From assembly GCF_034190915.1 (NCBI RefSeq), contig NW_026947631.1:310001-374000 (forward strand): a stretch of DNA of 64,000 nt, read 5' to 3'. The notes beneath the pieces are model-generated. The model worked only from the letters and a program-made list of their open reading frames with translations, did not search any database and was not told where the DNA came from. Origin of the DNA: Cavia porcellus (lineage: Eukaryota; Chordata; Mammalia; Rodentia; Caviidae). Position numbers and translations under genes: made by a program. Shown here in pieces: positions 1-13,900 of the stretch (position 1 is its first letter; each line of letters begins with the position of its first letter).

Positions 1-67
1 GATGTTTTTCTCACTCCTACTAGTGAATGTAATGTAACACACACCCATACAATGCGCACCACCCCGT
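1..67. repeat. Reference monomer (phase definition)
   Basis: Monomer numbering used in this annotation: position 1 is the G of GATGTTTTTC, and 67 is the T of the terminal CCCCGT. Composition is about 19 A, 18 T, 21 C and 9 G. Landmarks are a T-run (5-9), TCACT (11-15), ACTAGT (19-24, the SpeI hexamer), AGTGA (22-26), a direct repeat AATGTAATGTAA (27-37 region), an AC-rich stretch (36-46), TGCGCA (53-58, the FspI hexamer) and CCACCCCG (59-66). Recurrent variable sites are T5/A5, G23/deletion, G29/C29, A41/T41, C42/A42, T53/C53 and A61/G61. Consensus CpG content is two per monomer. Confidence 0.95.
11..26. other. Dyad element TCACT-N6-AGTGA, repeated in nearly every monomer
   Basis: Positions 11-15 (TCACT) and 22-26 (AGTGA) are perfect inverted complements separated by six bases, and the ACTAGT palindrome overlaps the right arm. 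The left arm TCAC can also pair with GTGA spanning the previous monomer boundary (66-67 plus 1-2) across an eight-base T-rich loop. Each monomer therefore offers two mutually exclusive short hairpins sharing one arm. The coordinates give the first instance; the element recurs every 67 bp. Short dyads are common in satellites, and a role as a protein-binding or cruciform site is inference only. The 66-bp monomers destroy the right arm. Confidence 0.6.
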
Positions 68-1800
68 GATGATTTTCTCACTCCTACTAGTGAATGTAAT
101 GTAACACACACCCATACAATGCGCACCACCCCGTGATGTTTTTCTCACTCCTACTAGTGAATGTAATGTAACACACACCCATACAATGCGCACCACCCCG
201 TGATGTTTTTCTCACTCCTACTAGTGAATCTAATGTAACACAAACCCATACAATGCGCACCACCCCGTGATGTTTTTCTCACTCCTACTAGTGAATGTAA
301 TGTAACACACACCCATACAATGCGCACCACCCCGTGATGTTTTTCTCACTCCTACTAGTGAATGTAATGTAACACACACCCATACAATGCGCACCACCCC
401 GTGATGTTTTTCTCACTCCTACTAGTGAATGTAATGTAACACACACCCATACAATGCGCACCACCCCGTGATGTTTCTCTCACTCCTACTAGTGAATGTA
501 ATGTAACACACACCCATAAAATGCGCACCACCCTGTGATGTTTGTCTCACTCCTACTAGTGAATCTAATGTAACACACACCCATACAATGCGCACTACCC
601 TGTGATGATTTTCTCACTCCTACTAGTGAATCTAATGTAACACACACCCATACAATGCGCACCACCCCGTGATGTTTTTCTCACTCCTACTAGTGAATGT
701 AATGTAACACACAACCCATACAATGCGCACCACCCCGTGATGTTTTTCTCACTCCTACTAGTGAATGTAATGTAACACACACCCAAACAATGCGCACCAC
801 CCCGTGATGTTTTTCTCACTCCTACTAGTGAATGTAATGTAACACACACCCATACAATGCGCACCACCCCGTGATGTTTTTCTCACTCCTACTAGTGAAT
901 GTAATGTAACACACACCCATACAATGCGCTCCACCCCGTGATGATTTTCTCACTCCTACTAGTGAATGTAATGTAACACACACCCATACAATGCGCACCA
1001 CCCCGTGATGTTTTTCTCACTCCTACTAGTGAATCTAATGTAACACAAACCCATACAATGCGCACCACCCCGTGATGTTTTTCTCACTCCTACTAGTGAA
1101 TGTAATGTAACACACACCCATACAATGCGCACCACCCCGTGATGTTTTTCTCACTCCTACTAGTGAATCTAATGTAACACAAACCCATACAATGTGCACC
1201 ACCCCGTGATGTTTTTCTCACTCCTACTAGTGAATCTAATGTAACACACACCCATACAATGCGCACCACCCCGTGATGTTTTTCTCACTCCTACTAGTGA
1301 ATGTAATGTAACACACACCCATACAATGCGCACCACCCCGTGATGTTTTTCTCACTCCTACTAGTGAATGTAATGTAACACACACCCATACAATGCGCAC
1401 CACCCCGTGATGTTTTTCTCACTCCTACTAGTGAATGTAATGTAACACACACCCATACAATGCGCACCACCCCGTGATGTTTTTCTCACTGCTAGTAGTG
1501 AATATAGTGTAACACACACCCATACAATGCGCACCACCCCGTGATGTTTTTCTCACTCCAACTAGTGAATGTAATGTAACACACACCCATACAATGCGCA
1601 CTACCCTGTGATGATTTTCTCACTCCTACTAGTGAATCTATTGTAACACACACCCATACAATGCGCACCACCCCGTGATGTTTTTCTCACTCCTACTAGT
1701 GAATGTAATGTAACACACACCCATACAATGCGCACCACCCCGTGATGTTTTTCTCACTCCTACTAGTGAATGTAATGTAACACACACCCATACAATGCGC

Positions 1801-4800
1801 ACCACACCGTAATCTAATGTAACACTCACCCATACAATGCGCACCACCACCGTGATGTTTTTCTCACTCCTACTAGTGAATGTAATGTACACACACCCAT
1901 ACATGCGCACCACCCCGTGATGTTTTTCTCACTCCTACTAGTGAATGTAATGTAACACACACCCATACAATGCGCACACCCCGTGATGTTTTCTCACTCC
2001 TACTAGTGAATGTAATTAACACACACCCATACAATGGGCACCACCCCGTGATGTTTTTCTCACTCCTACTAGTGAATGTATGTAACACACACCCAAACAA
2101 TGTCACCACCCCGTGATGTTTTCTCACTCCTACTAGTGAATGTAATGTAACACACACCCATACAATGCGCACCACCCCGTGATGTTTTTCTCACTCCTAC
2201 TAGTGAATGTAATGTAACACACACCCATACAATGCGCACCACCCGTGATGTTTTTCTCACTCCTACTAGTGAATGTAATGTAACACACACCCATACAATG
2301 CGCACCACCCCGTGATGTTTCTCTCACTCCTACTAGTGAATGTAATGTAACAGACACCCATAAAATGCGCACCACCCCGTGATGTTTGTCTCACTCCTAC
2401 TAGTGAATCTAATGTAACACACACACATACAATGCGCACTACCCCGTGATGTTTTTCTCACTCCTACTAGTGAATGTAATGTAACACACACCCATACAAT
2501 GCGCACCACCCCGTGATGTTTTTCTCACTCCTACTAGTGAATGTAATGTAACACACACCCATACAATGCGCACCACACAGTGATGTTTTTCTCACTCCTA
2601 CTAGTGAATCTAATGTAACACTCACCCATACAATGCGCACCACCCCGTGATGTTTTTCTCACTCCTACTAGTGAATGTATGTAACACACACCCATACAAT
2701 GCGCACCACCCCGTGATGTTTTTCTCACTCCTACTAGTGAATGTAATGTAACACACACCCATACAATGCGCACCACCCCGTGATGTTTTTCTCACTCCTA
2801 CTAGTGAATGTAATGTAACACACACCCATACAATGCCCACCACCCGTGATGTTTTTCTCACTCCTACTAGTGAATGTAATGTAACACACACCCATACAAT
2901 GCTCACCACCCCGTGATGTTTTTCTCACTCCTACTAGTGAATGTAATGTAACACACACCCATACAATGCGCACCACCCCGTGATGATTTTCTCACTCCTA
3001 CTAGTGAATCTAATGTAACCACACCCGTACAATGCGCACCACCCCGTGATGTTTTTCTCACTCCTACTAGTGAATGTAATGTAACACACACCCATACAAT
3101 GCGCACCACCCCGTGATGTTTTCTCACTCCTACTAGTGAATGTAATGTAACACACACCATACAAGCGCACCACCCCGTGATGTTTTTCTCACTCCTACTA
3201 GTGAATCTAATGTAACACACACCCATACAATGCGCACCACCCCGTGATGTTTTTCTCACTCCTACTATGAATGTAATGTAACACACACCCATACAATGCG
3301 CACCACCCCGTGATGATTTTCTCACTCCTACTAGTGAATCTAATGTAACACACACCCATACAATGCGCACCACCCCGTGATGTTTTTCTCACTCCTACTA
3401 GTGAATGTAATGTAACACACACCCATACAATGCGCACCACCCCGTGATGTTTTTCTCACTCCTACTAGTGAATGTAATGTAACACACACCCATACAATGC
3501 GCACCACCCCGTGATGTTTTCTCACTCTACTAGTGAATGTAATGTAACACACACCCATAAAATGCGCACCCCGCGTGATGTTTTCTCACTCCTAGTAGTG
3601 AATCTAATGTAACACACACCCATACAATGCGCACCACCCGTGATGTTTTTCTCACTCCTACTAGTGAATCTAATGTAACACACACCATACAATGCGCACC
3701 ACCCCGTGATGTTTTTCTCACTCCTCTAGTGAATGTAATGTAACACACACCCATACAATGCGCACCACCCCGTGATGATTTTCTCACTCCTACTAGTGAA
3801 TGTAATGTAACACACACCCATACAATGCGCACCACCCCGTGATGTTTTCTCACTCCTACTAGTGAATGTAATGTAACACACACCCATACAATGCGCACCA
3901 CCCCGTGATGTTTTCCACTCCTACTAGTGAATCTAATGTAACACAAACCCATACAATGCGCACCACCCCGTGATGTTTTTCTCACTCCTACTAGTGAAGT
4001 AATGTAACACACACCCATACAATGCGCACCACCCCGTGATGTTTTTCTCACTCCTACTAGTGAATGTAATGTAACACACCCCATACAATGCGCACACCCC
4101 GTGATGATTTTCTCACTCCTATTAGTGAATGTAATGTAACACACACCCATACAATGCCCACCACCCCGTGATGTTTTTCTCACTCCTACTAGTGAATGTA
4201 ATGTAACACACACCATACAATGCGCACCACCCGTGATGTTTTTCTCACTCCTACTAGTGAATGTAATGTAACACACACCCATACAATGCGCACCACCCCG
4301 TGATGATTTTCTCACTCCTACTAGTGAATCTAATGTAACCAACACCCATACAATGCGCACCACCCCGTGATGTTTTTCTCACTCCTACTAGTGAATGTAA
4401 TGTAACACACACCCATACAATGCGCACCACCCCGTGATGTTTTTTCTCACTCCTACTAGTGAATGTAATGTAACACACACCCATACAATGCGCACCACCC
4501 CGTGATGTTTTTCTCACTCCTACTAGTGAATCTAATGTAACACACACCCATACAATGCGCACCACACCGTGATGTTTTTCTCACTCCTACTATGAATGTA
4601 ATGTAACACACACCCATACAATGCGCACCACCCCGTGATGATTTTCTCACTCCTACTAGTAAATCTATTGTAACAAACACCCATACAATGCGCACCACCC
4701 GTGATTTTTTCTCACTCCTACTAGTGAATGTATGTAACACACACCCATACAATGCGCACCACCCCGTGATGTTTTTCTCACTCCTACTAGTGAATGTAAT

Positions 4801-5216
4801 GTAACACACACCCATACAATGCGCACCACCCCGTGATGTTTTCCTCACTCGTACTAGTGAATGTAATGTAACACACACCCATAAATGCGCACCCCCGCGG
4901 TGATGTTTTTCTCACTCCTAGTAGTGAATCTAATGTAACACACTCCCATACAATGCGCACCACCCCGTGATGTTTTTCTCACTGCTACTAGTGAATGAAT
5001 GTAAAACACCCATACAATGCGCACCACCCCGTGATGTTTTTCTCAGTCCTACTAGTGAATGTAATGTAACACACACCCATACAATGCGCACCACCCCGTG
5101 ATGTTTTTCTCACTCCTACTAGTGAATCTAATGTAACACACACCCATACAATGCGCACCACCCCGTGATGTTTTTCTCACTCCTACTAGTGAAATCTAAT
5201 GTAACACACACCCATA
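1801..5216. repeat. Indel-rich copy of the 81-monomer unit (suspect consensus)
   Basis: This stretch aligns marker for marker with about 7,168-10,639. Shared rare variants include CAGACACCC at 2,351/7,751, ACACACATAC at 2,421/7,821, CACACAGTG at 2,571/7,971, ACCCGTAC near 3,025/8,427 and the ATTAGTG form at 4,121/9,540. The offset drifts from 5,367 to 5,423, so this copy is a net 56 bp shorter: one 25-bp loss near 1,810, the rest scattered one- or two-base indels in T-runs, C-runs and AC steps. Comparable indel density is seen nowhere else in the window. Either a technical consensus problem or a locally decayed copy; the former seems likelier. Confidence 0.85.
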
Positions 5217-5510
5217 CAACGCGCACCACCCCGTGATGTTTTTCTCACTCCTACTAGTGAATGTAATGTAACACACACCCATACAACGCGCACCGCCCCG
5301 TGATGATTTTCTCACTCCTACTAGTGAATGTAATGTAACACACACCCATACAACGCGCACCGCCCCGTGATGTTTTTCTCACTCCTACTAGTGAATGTAA
5401 TGTAACACACACCCATACAACGCGCACCGCCCCGTGATGTTTTTCTCACTCCTACTAGTGAATGTAATGTAACACACACCCATACAACGCGCACCACCCC
5501 GTGATGTTTT
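5170..5510. repeat. CpG-rich monomer block
   Basis: Five successive monomers carry C53 (AACGCGC instead of AATGCGC) and the inner three also carry G61 (CACCGCCCC instead of CACCACCCC). CpG count rises from two to up to four per monomer. The same order is repeated at about 10,590-10,930, one 5,423-bp unit later. Confidence 0.9.
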
Positions 5511-8195
5511 TCTCACTCCTACTAGTGAATGTAATGTAACACACACCCATACAATGCGCACCACCCCGTGATGTTTTTCTCACTCCTACTAGTGAATGTA
5601 ATGTAACACACACCCATACAATGCGCACCACCCCGTGATGATTTTCTCACTCCTACTAGTGAATGTAATGTAACACACACCCATACAATGCGCACCACCC
5701 CGTGATGTTTTTCTCACTCCTACTAGTGAATGTAATGTAACACACACCCATACAATGCGCACCACCCCGTGATGTTTTTCTCACTCCTACTAGTGAATCT
5801 AATGTAACACAAACCCATACAATGCGCACCACCCCGTGATGTTTTTCTCACTCCTACTAGTGAATGTAATGTAACACACACCCATACAATGCGCACCACC
5901 CCGTGATGTTTTTCTCACTCCTACTAGTGAATGTAATGTAACACACACCCATACAATGCGCACCACCCCGTGATGTTTTTCTCACTCCTACTAGTGAATG
6001 TAATGTAACACACACCCATACAATGCGCACCACCACGTGATGTTTCTCTCACTCCTACTAGTGAATGTAATGTAACACACACCCATACAATGCACACCAC
6101 CCCGTGATGTTTTTCTCACTCCTACTAGTGAATGTAATGTAACACACACCCATACAATGCGCACCACCCCGTGATGTTTTTCTCACTCCTACTAGTGAAT
6201 GTAATGTAACCCACACCCATACAATGCGCACCACCCCGTGATGATTTTCTCACTCCTACTAGTGAATGTAATGTAACACACACCCATACAATGCGCACCA
6301 CCCCGTGATGTTTTTCTCACTCCTACTAGTGAATGTAATGTAACACACACCCATACAATGGGCACCACCCCGTGATGTTTTTCTCACTCCTACTAGTGAA
6401 TCTAATGTAACACAAACCCATACAATGCGCACCACACCGTGATGTTTTTCTCACTCCTACTAGTGAATGTAATGTAACACACACCCATACAATGCGCACC
6501 ACCCCGTGATGTTTTTCTCACTCCTACTAGTGAATCTAATGTAACACAAACCCATACAATGTGCACCACCCCGTGATGTTTTTCTCACTCCTACTAGTGA
6601 ATCTAATGTAACACACACCCATACAATGCGCAACACCCCGTGATGTTTTTCTCACTCCTACTAGTGAATGTAATGTAACACACACCCATACAATGCGCAC
6701 CACCCCGTGATGTTTTTCTCACTCCTACTAGTGTATGTAATGTAACACACACCCATACAATGCGCACCACCCCGTGATGTTTTTCTCACTCCTACTAGTG
6801 AATGTAATGTAACACACACCCATACAATGCGCACCACCCCGTGATGTTTTTTTCACTGCTAGTAGTGAATATAGTGTAACACACACCCATACAATGCGCA
6901 CCACCCCGTGATGTTTTTCTCACTCCAACTAGTGAATGTAATGTAACACACACCCATACAATGCGCACTACCCTGTGATTATTTTCTCACTCCTACTAGT
7001 GAATCTAATGTAACACACACCCATACAATGCGCACCACCCCGTGATGTTTTTCTCACTCCTACTAGTGAATGTAATGTAACACACACCCATACAATGCGC
7101 ACCACCCCGTGATGTTTTTCTCACTCCTACTAGTGAATGTAATGTAACACACACCCATACAATGCGCACCACACCGTGATGTTTTTCTCACTCCTACTAG
7201 TGAATCTAATGTAACACTCACCCATACAATGCGCACCACCCCGTGATGTTTTTCTCACTCCTACTAGTGAATGTAATGTAACACACACCCATACAATGCG
7301 CACCACCCCGTGATGTTTTTCTCACTCCTACTAGTGAATGTAATGTAACACACACCCATACAATGCGCACCACCCCGTGATGTTTTTCTCACTCCTACTA
7401 GTGAATGTAATGTAACACACACCCATACAATGGGCACCACCCCGTGATGTTTTTCTCACTCCTACTAGTGAATGTAATGTAACACACACCCAAACAATGC
7501 TCACCACCCCGTGATGTTTTTCTCACTCCTACTAGTGAATGTAATGTAACACACACCCATACAATGCGCACCACCCCGTGATGTTTTTCTCACTCCTACT
7601 AGTGAATGTAATGTAACACACACCCATACAATGCGCACCACCCCGTGATGTTTTTCTCACTCCTACTAGTGAATGTAATGTAACACACACCCATACAATG
7701 CGCACCACCCCGTGATGTTTCTCTCACTCCTACTAGTGAATGTAATGTAACAGACACCCATAAAATGCGCACCACCCCGTGATGTTTGTCTCACTCCTAC
7801 TAGTGAATCTAATGTAACACACACACATACAATGCGCACTACCCCGTGATGTTTTTCTCACTCCTACTAGTGAATGTAATGTAACACACACCCATACAAT
7901 GCGCACCACCCCGTGATGTTTTTCTCACTCCTACTAGTGAATGTAATGTAACACACACCCATACAATGCGCACCACACAGTGATGTTTTTCTCACTCCTA
8001 CTAGTGAATCTAATGTAACACTCACCCATACAATGCGCACCACCCCGTGATGTTTTTCTCACTCCTACTAGTGAATGTAATGTAACACACACCCATACAA
8101 TGCGCACCACCCCGTGATGTTTTTCTCACTCCTACTAGTGAATGTAATGTAACACACACCCATACAATGCGCACCACCCCGTGATGTTTTTCTCA

Positions 8196-9050
8196 CTCCT
8201 ACTAGTGAATGTAATGTAACACACACCCATACAATGCCCACCACCCCGTGATGTTTTTCTCACTCCTACTAGTGAATGTAATGTAACACACACCCATACA
8301 ATGCGCACCACCCCGTGATGTTTTTCTCACTCCTACTAGTGAATGTAATGTAACACACACCCATACAATGCGCACCACCCCGTGATGATTTTCTCACTCC
8401 TACTAGTGAATCTAATGTAACCAACACCCGTACAATGCGCACCACCCCGTGATGTTTTTCTCACTCCTACTAGTGAATGTAATGTAACACACACCCATAC
8501 AATGCGCACCACCCCGTGATGTTTTTCTCACTCCTACTAGTGAATGTAATGTAACACACACCCATACAATGCGCACCACCCCGTGATGTTTTTCTCACTC
8601 CTACTAGTGAATCTAATGTAACACACACCCATACAATGCGCACCACCCCGTGATGTTTTTCTCACTCCTACTATGAATGTAATGTAACACACACCCATAC
8701 AATGCGCACCACCCCGTGATGATTTTCTCACTCCTACTAGTGAATCTAATGTAACACACACCCATACAATGCGCACCACCCCGTGATGTTTTTCTCACTC
8801 CTACTAGTGAATGTAATGTAACACACACCCATACAATGCGCACCACCCCGTGATGTTTTTCTCACTCCTACTAGTGAATGTAATGTAACACACACCCATA
8901 CAATGCGCACCACCCCGTGATGTTTTCCTCACTCGTACTAGTGAATGTAATGTAACACACACCCATAAAATGCGCACCCCCGCGTGATGTTTTTCTCACT
9001 CCTAGTAGTGAATCTAATGTAACACACACCCATACAATGCGCACCACCCC
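8196..9050. repeat. Internal duplication, copy 1 (offset 1,339 bp)
   Basis: About 855 bp whose marker series recurs 1,339 bp downstream: the TGCCCA variant at 8,235/9,574, CCAAC at 8,421/9,760, the 66-bp monomer at 8,671/10,010, the CGTACTAG variant near 8,935/10,274 and the CCTAGTAGTG variant at 9,001/10,340. 1,339 is 20 monomers minus one base, the base lost in the 66-bp monomer. The sequence between the copies (about 9,050-9,535) does not continue the pattern. Confidence 0.8.
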
Positions 9051-9534
9051 GTGATGTTTTTCTCACTCCTACTAGTGAATCTAATGTAACACACACCCAT
9101 ACAATGCGCACCACCCCGTGATGTTTTTCTCACTCCTACTAGTGAATGTAATGTAACACACACCCATACAATGCGCACCACCCCGTGATGATTTTCTCAC
9201 TCCTACTAGTGAATGTAATGTAACACACACCCATACAATGCGCACCACCCCGTGATGTTTTTCTCACTCCTACTAGTGAATGTAATGTAACACACACCCA
9301 TACAATGCGCACCACCCCGTGATGTTTTTCTCACTCCTACTAGTGAATCTAATGTAACACAAACCCATACAATGCGCACCACCCCGTGATGTTTTTCTCA
9401 CTCCTACTAGTGAATGTAATGTAACACACACCCATACAATGCGCACCACCCCGTGATGTTTTTCTCACTCCTACTAGTGAATGTAATGTAACACACACCC
9501 ATACAATGCGCACCACCCCGTGATGATTTTCTCA

Positions 9535-10389
9535 CTCCTATTAGTGAATGTAATGTAACACACACCCATACAATGCCCACCACCCCGTGATGTTTTTCTC
9601 ACTCCTACTAGTGAATGTAATGTAACACACACCCATACAATGCGCACCACCCCGTGATGTTTTTCTCACTCCTACTAGTGAATGTAATGTAACACACACC
9701 CATACAATGCGCACCACCCCGTGATGATTTTCTCACTCCTACTAGTGAATCTAATGTAACCAACACCCATACAATGCGCACCACCCCGTGATGTTTTTCT
9801 CACTCCTACTAGTGAATGTAATGTAACACACACCCATACAATGCGCACCACCCCGTGATGTTTTTCTCACTCCTACTAGTGAATGTAATGTAACACACAC
9901 CCATACAATGCGCACCACCCCGTGATGTTTTTCTCACTCCTACTAGTGAATCTAATGTAACACACACCCATACAATGCGCACCACACCGTGATGTTTTTC
10001 TCACTCCTACTATGAATGTAATGTAACACACACCCATACAATGCGCACCACCCCGTGATGATTTTCTCACTCCTACTAGTGAATCTAATGTAACAAACAC
10101 CCATACAATGCGCACCACCCCGTGATGTTTTTCTCACTCCTACTAGTGAATGTAATGTAACACACACCCATACAATGCGCACCACCCCGTGATGTTTTTC
10201 TCACTCCTACTAGTGAATGTAATGTAACACACACCCATACAATGCGCACCACCCCGTGATGTTTTCCTCACTCGTACTAGTGAATGTAATGTAACACACA
10301 CCCATAAAATGCGCACCCCCGCGTGATGTTTTTCTCACTCCTAGTAGTGAATCTAATGTAACACACACCCATACAATGCGCACCACCCC
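9535..10389. repeat. Internal duplication, copy 2 (offset 1,339 bp)
   Basis: Second member of the pair whose first copy lies at about 8,196-9,050. It carries a private T in the ATTAGTG monomer at 9,540 and an AAACACC variant near 10,095. After about 10,390 the two copies diverge: this one continues into the 65-bp monomer and the CTCAG variant near 10,466. Confidence 0.8.
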
Positions 10390-10589
10390 GTGATGTTTTT
10401 CTCACTGCTACTAGTGAATGTAATGTAAAACACCCATACAATGCGCACCACCCCGTGATGTTTTTCTCAGTCCTACTAGTGAATGTAATGTAACACACAC
10501 CCATACAATGCGCACCACCCCGTGATGTTTTTCTCACTCCTACTAGTGAATCTAATGTAACACACACCCATACAATGCGCACCACCCCG

Positions 10590-10930
10590 TGATGTTTTTC
10601 TCACTCCTACTAGTGAATCTAATGTAACACACACCCATACAACGCGCACCACCCCGTGATGTTTTTCTCACTCCTACTAGTGAATGTAATGTAACACACA
10701 CCCATACAACGCGCACCGCCCCGTGATGATTTTCTCACTCCTACTAGTGAATGTAATGTAACACACACCCATACAACGCGCACCGCCCCGTGATGTTTTT
10801 CTCACTCCTACTAGTGAATGTAATGTAACACACACCCATACAACGCGCACCGCCCCGTGATGTTTTTCTCACTCCTACTAGTGAATGTAATGTAACACAC
10901 ACCCATACAACGCGCACCACCCCGTGATGT
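10590..10930. repeat. CpG-rich monomer block
   Basis: Five C53 monomers, three with G61, in the same order and phase as the block one higher-order unit to the left. Confidence 0.9.
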
Positions 10931-13900
10931 TTTTCTCACTCCTACTAGTGAATGTAATGTAACACACACCCATACAATGCGCACCACCCCGTGATGTTTT
11001 TCTCACTCCTACTAGTGAATGTAATGTAACACACACCCATACAATGCGCACCACCCCGTGATGATTTTCTCACTCCTACTAGTGAATGTAATGTAACACA
11101 CACCCATACAATGTGCACCACCCCGTGATGTTTTTCTCACTCCTACTAGTGAATGTAATGTAACACACACCCATACAATGCGCACCACCCCGTGATGTTT
11201 TTCTCACTCCTACTAGTGAATCTAATGTAACACAAACCCATACAATGCGCACCACCCCGTGATGTTTTTCTCACTCCTACTAGTGAATGTAATGTAACAC
11301 ACACCCATACAATGCGCACCACCCCGTGATGTTTTTCTCACTCCTACTAGTGAATGTAATGTAACACACACCCATACAATGCGCACCACCCCGTGATGTT
11401 TTTCTCACTCCTACTAGTGAATGTAATGTAACACACACCCATACAATGCGCACCACCACGTGATGTTTCTCTCACTCCTACTAGTGAATGTAATGTAACA
11501 CACACCCATACAATGCACACCACCCCGTGATGTTTTTCTCACTCCTACTAGTGAATGTAATGTAACACACACCCATACAATGCGCACCACCCCGTGATGT
11601 TTTTCTCACTCCTACTAGTGAATGTAATGTAACCCACACCCATACAATGCGCACCACCCCGTGATGATTTTCTCACTCCTACTAGTGAATGTAATGTAAC
11701 ACACACCCATACAATGCGCACCACCCCGTGATGTTTTTCTCACTCCTACTAGTGAATGTAATGTAACACACACCCATACAATGGGCACCACCCCGTGATG
11801 TTTTTCTCACTCCTACTAGTGAATCTAATGTAACACAAACCCATACAATGCGCACCACACCGTGATGTTTTTCTCACTCCTACTAGTGAATGTAATGTAA
11901 CACACACCCATACAATGCGCACCACCCCGTGATGTTTTTCTCACTCCTACTAGTGAATCTAATGTAACACAAACCCATACAATGTGCACCACCCCGTGAT
12001 GTTTTTCTCACTCCTACTAGTGAATCTAATGTAACACACACCCATACAATGCGCAACACCCCGTGATGTTTTTCTCACTCCTACTAGTGAATGTAATGTA
12101 ACACACACCCATACAATGCGCACCACCCCGTGATGTTTTTCTCACTCCTACTAGTGTATGTAATGTAACACACACCCATACAATGCGCACCACCCCGTGA
12201 TGTTTTTCTCACTCCTACTAGTGAATGTAATGTAACACACACCCATACAATGCGCACCACCCCGTGATGTTTTTTTCACTGCTAGTAGTGAATATAGTGT
12301 AACACACACCCATACAATGCGCACCACCCCGTGATGTTTTTCTCACTCCAACTAGTGAATGTAATGTAACACACACCCATACAATGCGCACTACCCTGTG
12401 ATTATTTTCTCACTCCTACTAGTGAATCTAATGTAACACACACCCATACAATGCGCACCACCCCGTGATGTTTTTCTCACTCCTACTAGTGAATGTAATG
12501 TAACACACACCCATACAATGCGCACCACCCAGTGATGTTTTTCTCACTCCTACTAGTGAATGTAATGTAACACACACCCATACAATGCGCACCACACCGT
12601 GATGTTTTTCTCACTCCTACTAGTGAATCTAATGTAACACTCACCCATACAATGCGCACCACCCCGTGATGTTTTTCTCACTCCTACTAGTGAATGTAAT
12701 GTAACACACACCCATACAATGCGCACCACCCCGTGATGTTTTTCTCACTCCTACTAGTGAATGTAATGTAACACACACCCATACAATGCGCACCACCCCG
12801 TGATGTTTTTCTCACTCCTACTAGTGAATGTAATGTAACACACACCCATACAATGGGCACCACCCCGTGATGTTTTTCTCACTCCTACTAGTGAATGTAA
12901 TGTAACACACACCCATACAATGCTCACCACCCCGTGATGTTTTTCTCACTCCTACTAGTGAATGTAATGTAACACACACCCATACAATGCGCACCACCCC
13001 GTGATGTTTTTCTCACTCCTACTAGTGAATGTAATGTAACACACACCCATACAATGCGCACCACCCCGTGATGTTTTTCTCACTCCTACTAGTGAATGTA
13101 ATGTAACACACACCCATACAATGCGCACCACCCCGTGATGTTTCTCTCACTCCTACTAGTGAATGTAATGTAACACACACCCATAAAATGCGCACCACCC
13201 CGTGATGTTTGTCTCACTCCTACTAGTGAATCTAATGTAACACACACCCATAAAATGCGCACTACCCTGTGATGATTTTCTCACTCCTACTAGTGAATCT
13301 AATGTAACACACACCCATACAATGCGCACCATCCCGTGATGTTTTTCTCACTCCTACTAGTGAATGTAATGTAACACACACCCATACAATGCGCACCACC
13401 CCGTGATGTTTTTCTCACTCCTACTAGTGAATGTAATGTAACACACACCCATACAATGCTCACCACACAGTGATGTTTTTCTCACTCCTACTAGTGAATC
13501 TAATGTAACACTCACCCATACAATGCGCACCACCCCGTGATGTTTTTCTCACTCCTACTAGTGAATGTAATGTAACACACACCCATACAATGCGCACCAC
13601 CCCGTGATGTTTTTCTCACTCCTACTAGTGAATGTAATGTAACACACACCCATACAATGCGCACCACCCCGTGATGTTTTTCTCACTCCTACTAGTGAAT
13701 GTAATGTAACACACACCCATACAATGCCCACCACCCCGTGATGTTTTTCTCACTCCTACTAGTGAATGTAATGTAACACACACCCATACAATGCGCACCA
13801 CCCCATGATGTTTTTCTCACTCCTACTAGTGAATGTAATGTAACACACACCCATACAATGCGCACCACCCCGTGATGATTTTCTCACTCCTACTAGTGAA

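Larger units (their letters stand above)
1..1800. repeat. Regular satellite segment, left edge
   Basis: About 27 monomers with few length changes (one extra A near 714). Marker variants match the next unit downstream at a constant offset of 5,367 bp: the GTGCACC variant at 1,194 and 6,561, and the GCTAGTAGTG variant at 1,491 and 6,858. Further left, the offset of the A5 marker at about 939 is near 5,300, one monomer less. No other sequence class is present. Confidence 0.85.
5217..10639. repeat. Higher-order repeat unit of 81 monomers, 5,423 bp
   Basis: The unit starts with a five-monomer CpG-rich block (C53 at 5,217-5,485) and ends where the next such block begins (10,640). Length is 81 x 67 minus 4. 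The deficit is explained by two 66-bp monomers (near 8,671 and 10,010) and one 65-bp monomer (near 10,425). Markers at 6,858, 7,433 and 7,760 recur exactly 5,423 bp later at 12,281, 12,856 and 13,183. A less clean copy lies to the left. The unit contains an internal duplication at an offset of 1,339 bp. Boundaries are arbitrary in phase; the period is what is measured. Confidence 0.88.

Noticed and set aside
1803..1830. A 25-bp deletion near 1,810 as a possible insertion-site scar or boundary of another element
   Set aside because: Both sides continue as the same satellite and match the clean copy at 7,168-7,215 minus 25 bp. No target-site duplication or foreign sequence is present; it is better explained with the surrounding indel cluster.
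3530..4363. Longest minus-strand open frame, about 277 codons
   Set aside because: It exists only because one-base indels in the 1.8-5.2 kb stretch repeatedly skip the stop cluster. The clean homologous copy near 8.95-9.78 kb has no such frame. The translation is the satellite read in alternating frames, with a GTG start and no domain.
4658..4720. Possible degenerate non-satellite spacer where several changes cluster (GTAAATCTATTG, GTGATTTTTTC)
   Set aside because: Aligns over its full length with the monomer at about 10,078-10,140 with only point changes.
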